Source: a bacterium (GTDB taxonomy: Bacteria; Patescibacteriota; Minisyncoccia; Phycocordibacterales; UBA10002). From it: DNA of 13,621 nt. Below are positions 12,943-13,621 of this stretch, one piece after another. The DNA is taken from positions 1-13,621 of the forward strand of contig JAUSFR010000001.1 of assembly GCA_030649775.1 (NCBI GenBank), read 5' to 3'. The stretch's first letter is position 1. Each line of letters opens with the position of its first letter. Below the pieces are notes generated by a model. The model was not told the origin of the DNA. It worked only from the letters and a program-made list of their open reading frames with translations, and did not search any database. A program made the translations under genes and the position numbers.

Positions 12943-13074
12943 TGGTGGGACGATGAGGTTCAAACTCATATCGGTACCCGTACGGTATGTTACTTCCATG
13001 GCGTGAGCCTTTGGCCGACTTTTTCGTCATCGGAACATACCTACGAGGGTACTGCTCTATTTGAGCTACGTCCC
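12943..13074 (-). tRNA. tRNA-like element with CCA end and ~56-nt insertion at the anticodon loop
   Basis: 132 nt on the minus strand, 12 nt after tRNA-Ile. The 5' GGGACG pairs with CGTCCC before A-CCA; a D-like stem GCTC/GAGC has a 5-nt loop (AAATA, no GG); the T-stem ATGAG/CTCAT has loop TTTGAAC (no TTC). In place of a 17-nt anticodon arm there is a stem GTACC/GGTAC leading into a long arm with GGTATGTT/AACATACC and two small inner hairpins. If about 56 nt were removed at the classical 37/38 position, the loop would read CTCGTAG with anticodon CGT (Thr). The 6-bp acceptor and missing elbow bases argue against a normal tRNA. Alternatives: a decayed spacer tRNA, or a tRNA-derived structural RNA. 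Confidence 0.55.
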
Positions 13075-13086
13075 ATTTCGGAAATT

Positions 13087-13162
13087 TGGAGTCGCCGAGA
13101 AGATTTGAACTTCCGACCCTTGCTTTATCAAAGCAATGCTCTAACCGCTGAGCTACGACGAC
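13087..13162 (-). tRNA. tRNA-Ile(GAU)
   Basis: 76 nt including encoded CCA. Acceptor GTCGTCG/CGGCGAC, D-arm GCTC-AGCGGTTA-GAGC, anticodon arm TTGCT-TTGATAA-AGCAA with anticodon GAT, T-arm GGAAG-TTCAAAT-CTTCT. The isoleucine isoacceptor is the usual rRNA spacer tRNA, but here it lies between 23S and 5S rather than between 16S and 23S. The discriminator base is T (U73) rather than the A73 usual for tRNA-Ile. Confidence 0.95.
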
Positions 13163-13245
13163 CCAAATCCATTATCCAGTCTTCAAGATTACAAACAGAT
13201 ACTTTCAATGTTCACACGGACCAACCGCACGCTTCGCGATGCGGA

Positions 13246-13322
13246 GATTCAAGAAACAAGACTCAAGAATCAAGAACGAATTTCTTCATTCATGAATCCT
13301 AAATCTTGAATCCTGATTCTCG
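13246..13322. repeat. Inverted heptad array in the 23S-tRNA spacer
   Basis: Eleven 7-nt units in one register: GATTCAA GAAACAA GACTCAA GAATCAA GAACGAA, then TTTCTTC ATTCATG AATCCTA AATCTTG AATCCTG ATTCTCG. The arms are inverted (GANTCAA versus TTGAATC). The size, 77 nt, equals the secD-secF array. It is transcribed with the rRNA and would fold back on itself. Confidence 0.82.
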
Positions 13323-13412
13323 CACCACACGAAGTGGGTGCGTTCGATTCCATGGAGCAGGATTAATTTTATGGCTTACCCACTCCGACGCGAAGTCGGA
13401 GGGGCTTACAAG
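13323..13412 (-). other. 23S 3' flank with two hairpins
   Basis: Immediately downstream of 23S the minus strand holds CTCCGAC-TTCGC-GTCGGAG (13383-13401, perfect 7 bp) and a second GCACC...GGTGC hairpin (about 13322-13341). Neither has a U-run, so transcription is expected to continue to tRNA-Ile and 5S. Confidence 0.5.
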
Positions 13413-13621
13413 TTTCCCGACAGGATTGACCAATTAGTATGCCTCGGCTAAACACATTACTGTGCGTACACCTAGCACCTATCAACCTAGTCATCTCCTA
13501 GGGGTCTATAACGATTCCTCATCTTAGGGACGGTTTCCCGCTTAGATGCTTTCAGCGGTTATCCGGTCCGAACATAGCTACCCTGCGGTGCCCTTGGCAG
13601 GACAGCAGGTACACCAGAGGT
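13413..13621 (-). rRNA. rrl: 23S rRNA, 3' part (runs off the window)
   Basis: The complement contains the conserved 3' domain: CTCTGGTGTACC, GGGTAGCTATGTTCGGA, GGATAACCGCTGAAAGCATC, TAAGCGGGAAACC, CCTAAGATGAG and, near the end, GTACTAAT-like CATACTAATTGG. The 3' end at about 13413 is estimated from the usual ~20 nt after ACTAAT. Only about the last 210 nt are inside the window. Confidence 0.96.

Larger units (their letters stand above)
12862..13183. repeat. 15-bp inverted repeat bracketing the spacer tRNA region
   Basis: AAGACTGGATAATGG (12862-12876) and CCATTATCCAGTCTT (13169-13183) are perfect inverse complements. In the minus-strand precursor they form a 15-bp stem enclosing tRNA-Ile, the tRNA-like element and two further hairpins (12878-12896 CCCAATC/GATTGGG; 12900-12925 CCCTGC/GCAGGG). 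The stem starts about 6 nt upstream of tRNA-Ile. It is a plausible RNase III-type release stem. Confidence 0.8.

Noticed and set aside
12943..13074. Group I intron in the tRNA-like gene
   Set aside because: The insertion is only about 56 nt, far below the size of a group I catalytic core, and shows no P7-like elements.
13246..13322. CRISPR array
   Set aside because: Units are 7 nt and degenerate, with no 20-40 nt repeats and spacers, and no cas genes are present.

Overview
The window looks like a chromosomal segment of a Patescibacteria/CPR bacterium, most likely a Parcubacteria lineage. The call rests on the 16S 5' end (a '...GGCGTGGATAAGGCATGCAAGTC...' type sequence), compact single-copy genes, many mRNAs that appear leaderless, and small secreted proteins with one membrane anchor and pilin-like signals. 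No taxonomic search was run.

Almost everything is on the minus strand. Reading in the minus direction: the 23S 3' end (13621 to ~13413), tRNA-Ile(GAU), a 132-nt tRNA-like element with an encoded CCA end, 5S rRNA, a membrane-anchored secreted protein with a Cys motif, rodA, a pilin-like secreted protein, one divergent plus-strand glycosyltransferase, a polyprenyl-phosphate sugar transferase, a UDP-sugar epimerase, secD, secF, a 53-aa zinc-ribbon microprotein, leuA with a leucine-rich leader, a 66-aa unknown protein with an isoleucine-rich leader, and the 5' end of 16S rRNA with its own strong promoter. The 16S gene is therefore about 13 kb downstream of 23S-5S (unlinked rRNA genes), and the spacer tRNA lies between 23S and 5S.

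The most notable regulatory system is a pair of homologous transcription attenuators. Each has a TTGAC(A/C)-N17-TAGGAT promoter, a leader peptide starting about 3 nt from the predicted transcription start, a run of regulatory codons (Leu: LLLGLLLL; Ile: IISIIKII), a conserved G(G/D)LAR segment whose RNA can pair with the terminator's 5' arm and loop, and a terminator containing the same 17-nt sequence. One controls a type-2 2-isopropylmalate synthase (leuA), the other an unknown small protein.

A second unexplained structure is a family of exactly 7-nt-phased degenerate repeats. Most occur as two inverted arms in gene junctions (secD/secF; sugar transferase/epimerase; rodA/secreted protein; after 5S; between 23S and tRNA-Ile). 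Single arms lie in the Leu leader and, in frame, inside the glycosyltransferase gene. The heptamer differs from locus to locus, but the period of 7 and the inverted layout recur.

Functionally the protein genes cover envelope work: SecDF for export, RodA for peptidoglycan synthesis, a surface-polysaccharide group (epimerase, initiating sugar transferase, GT4 glycosyltransferase) and two exported proteins. The unusual part is the branched-chain amino-acid-responsive block next to 16S.
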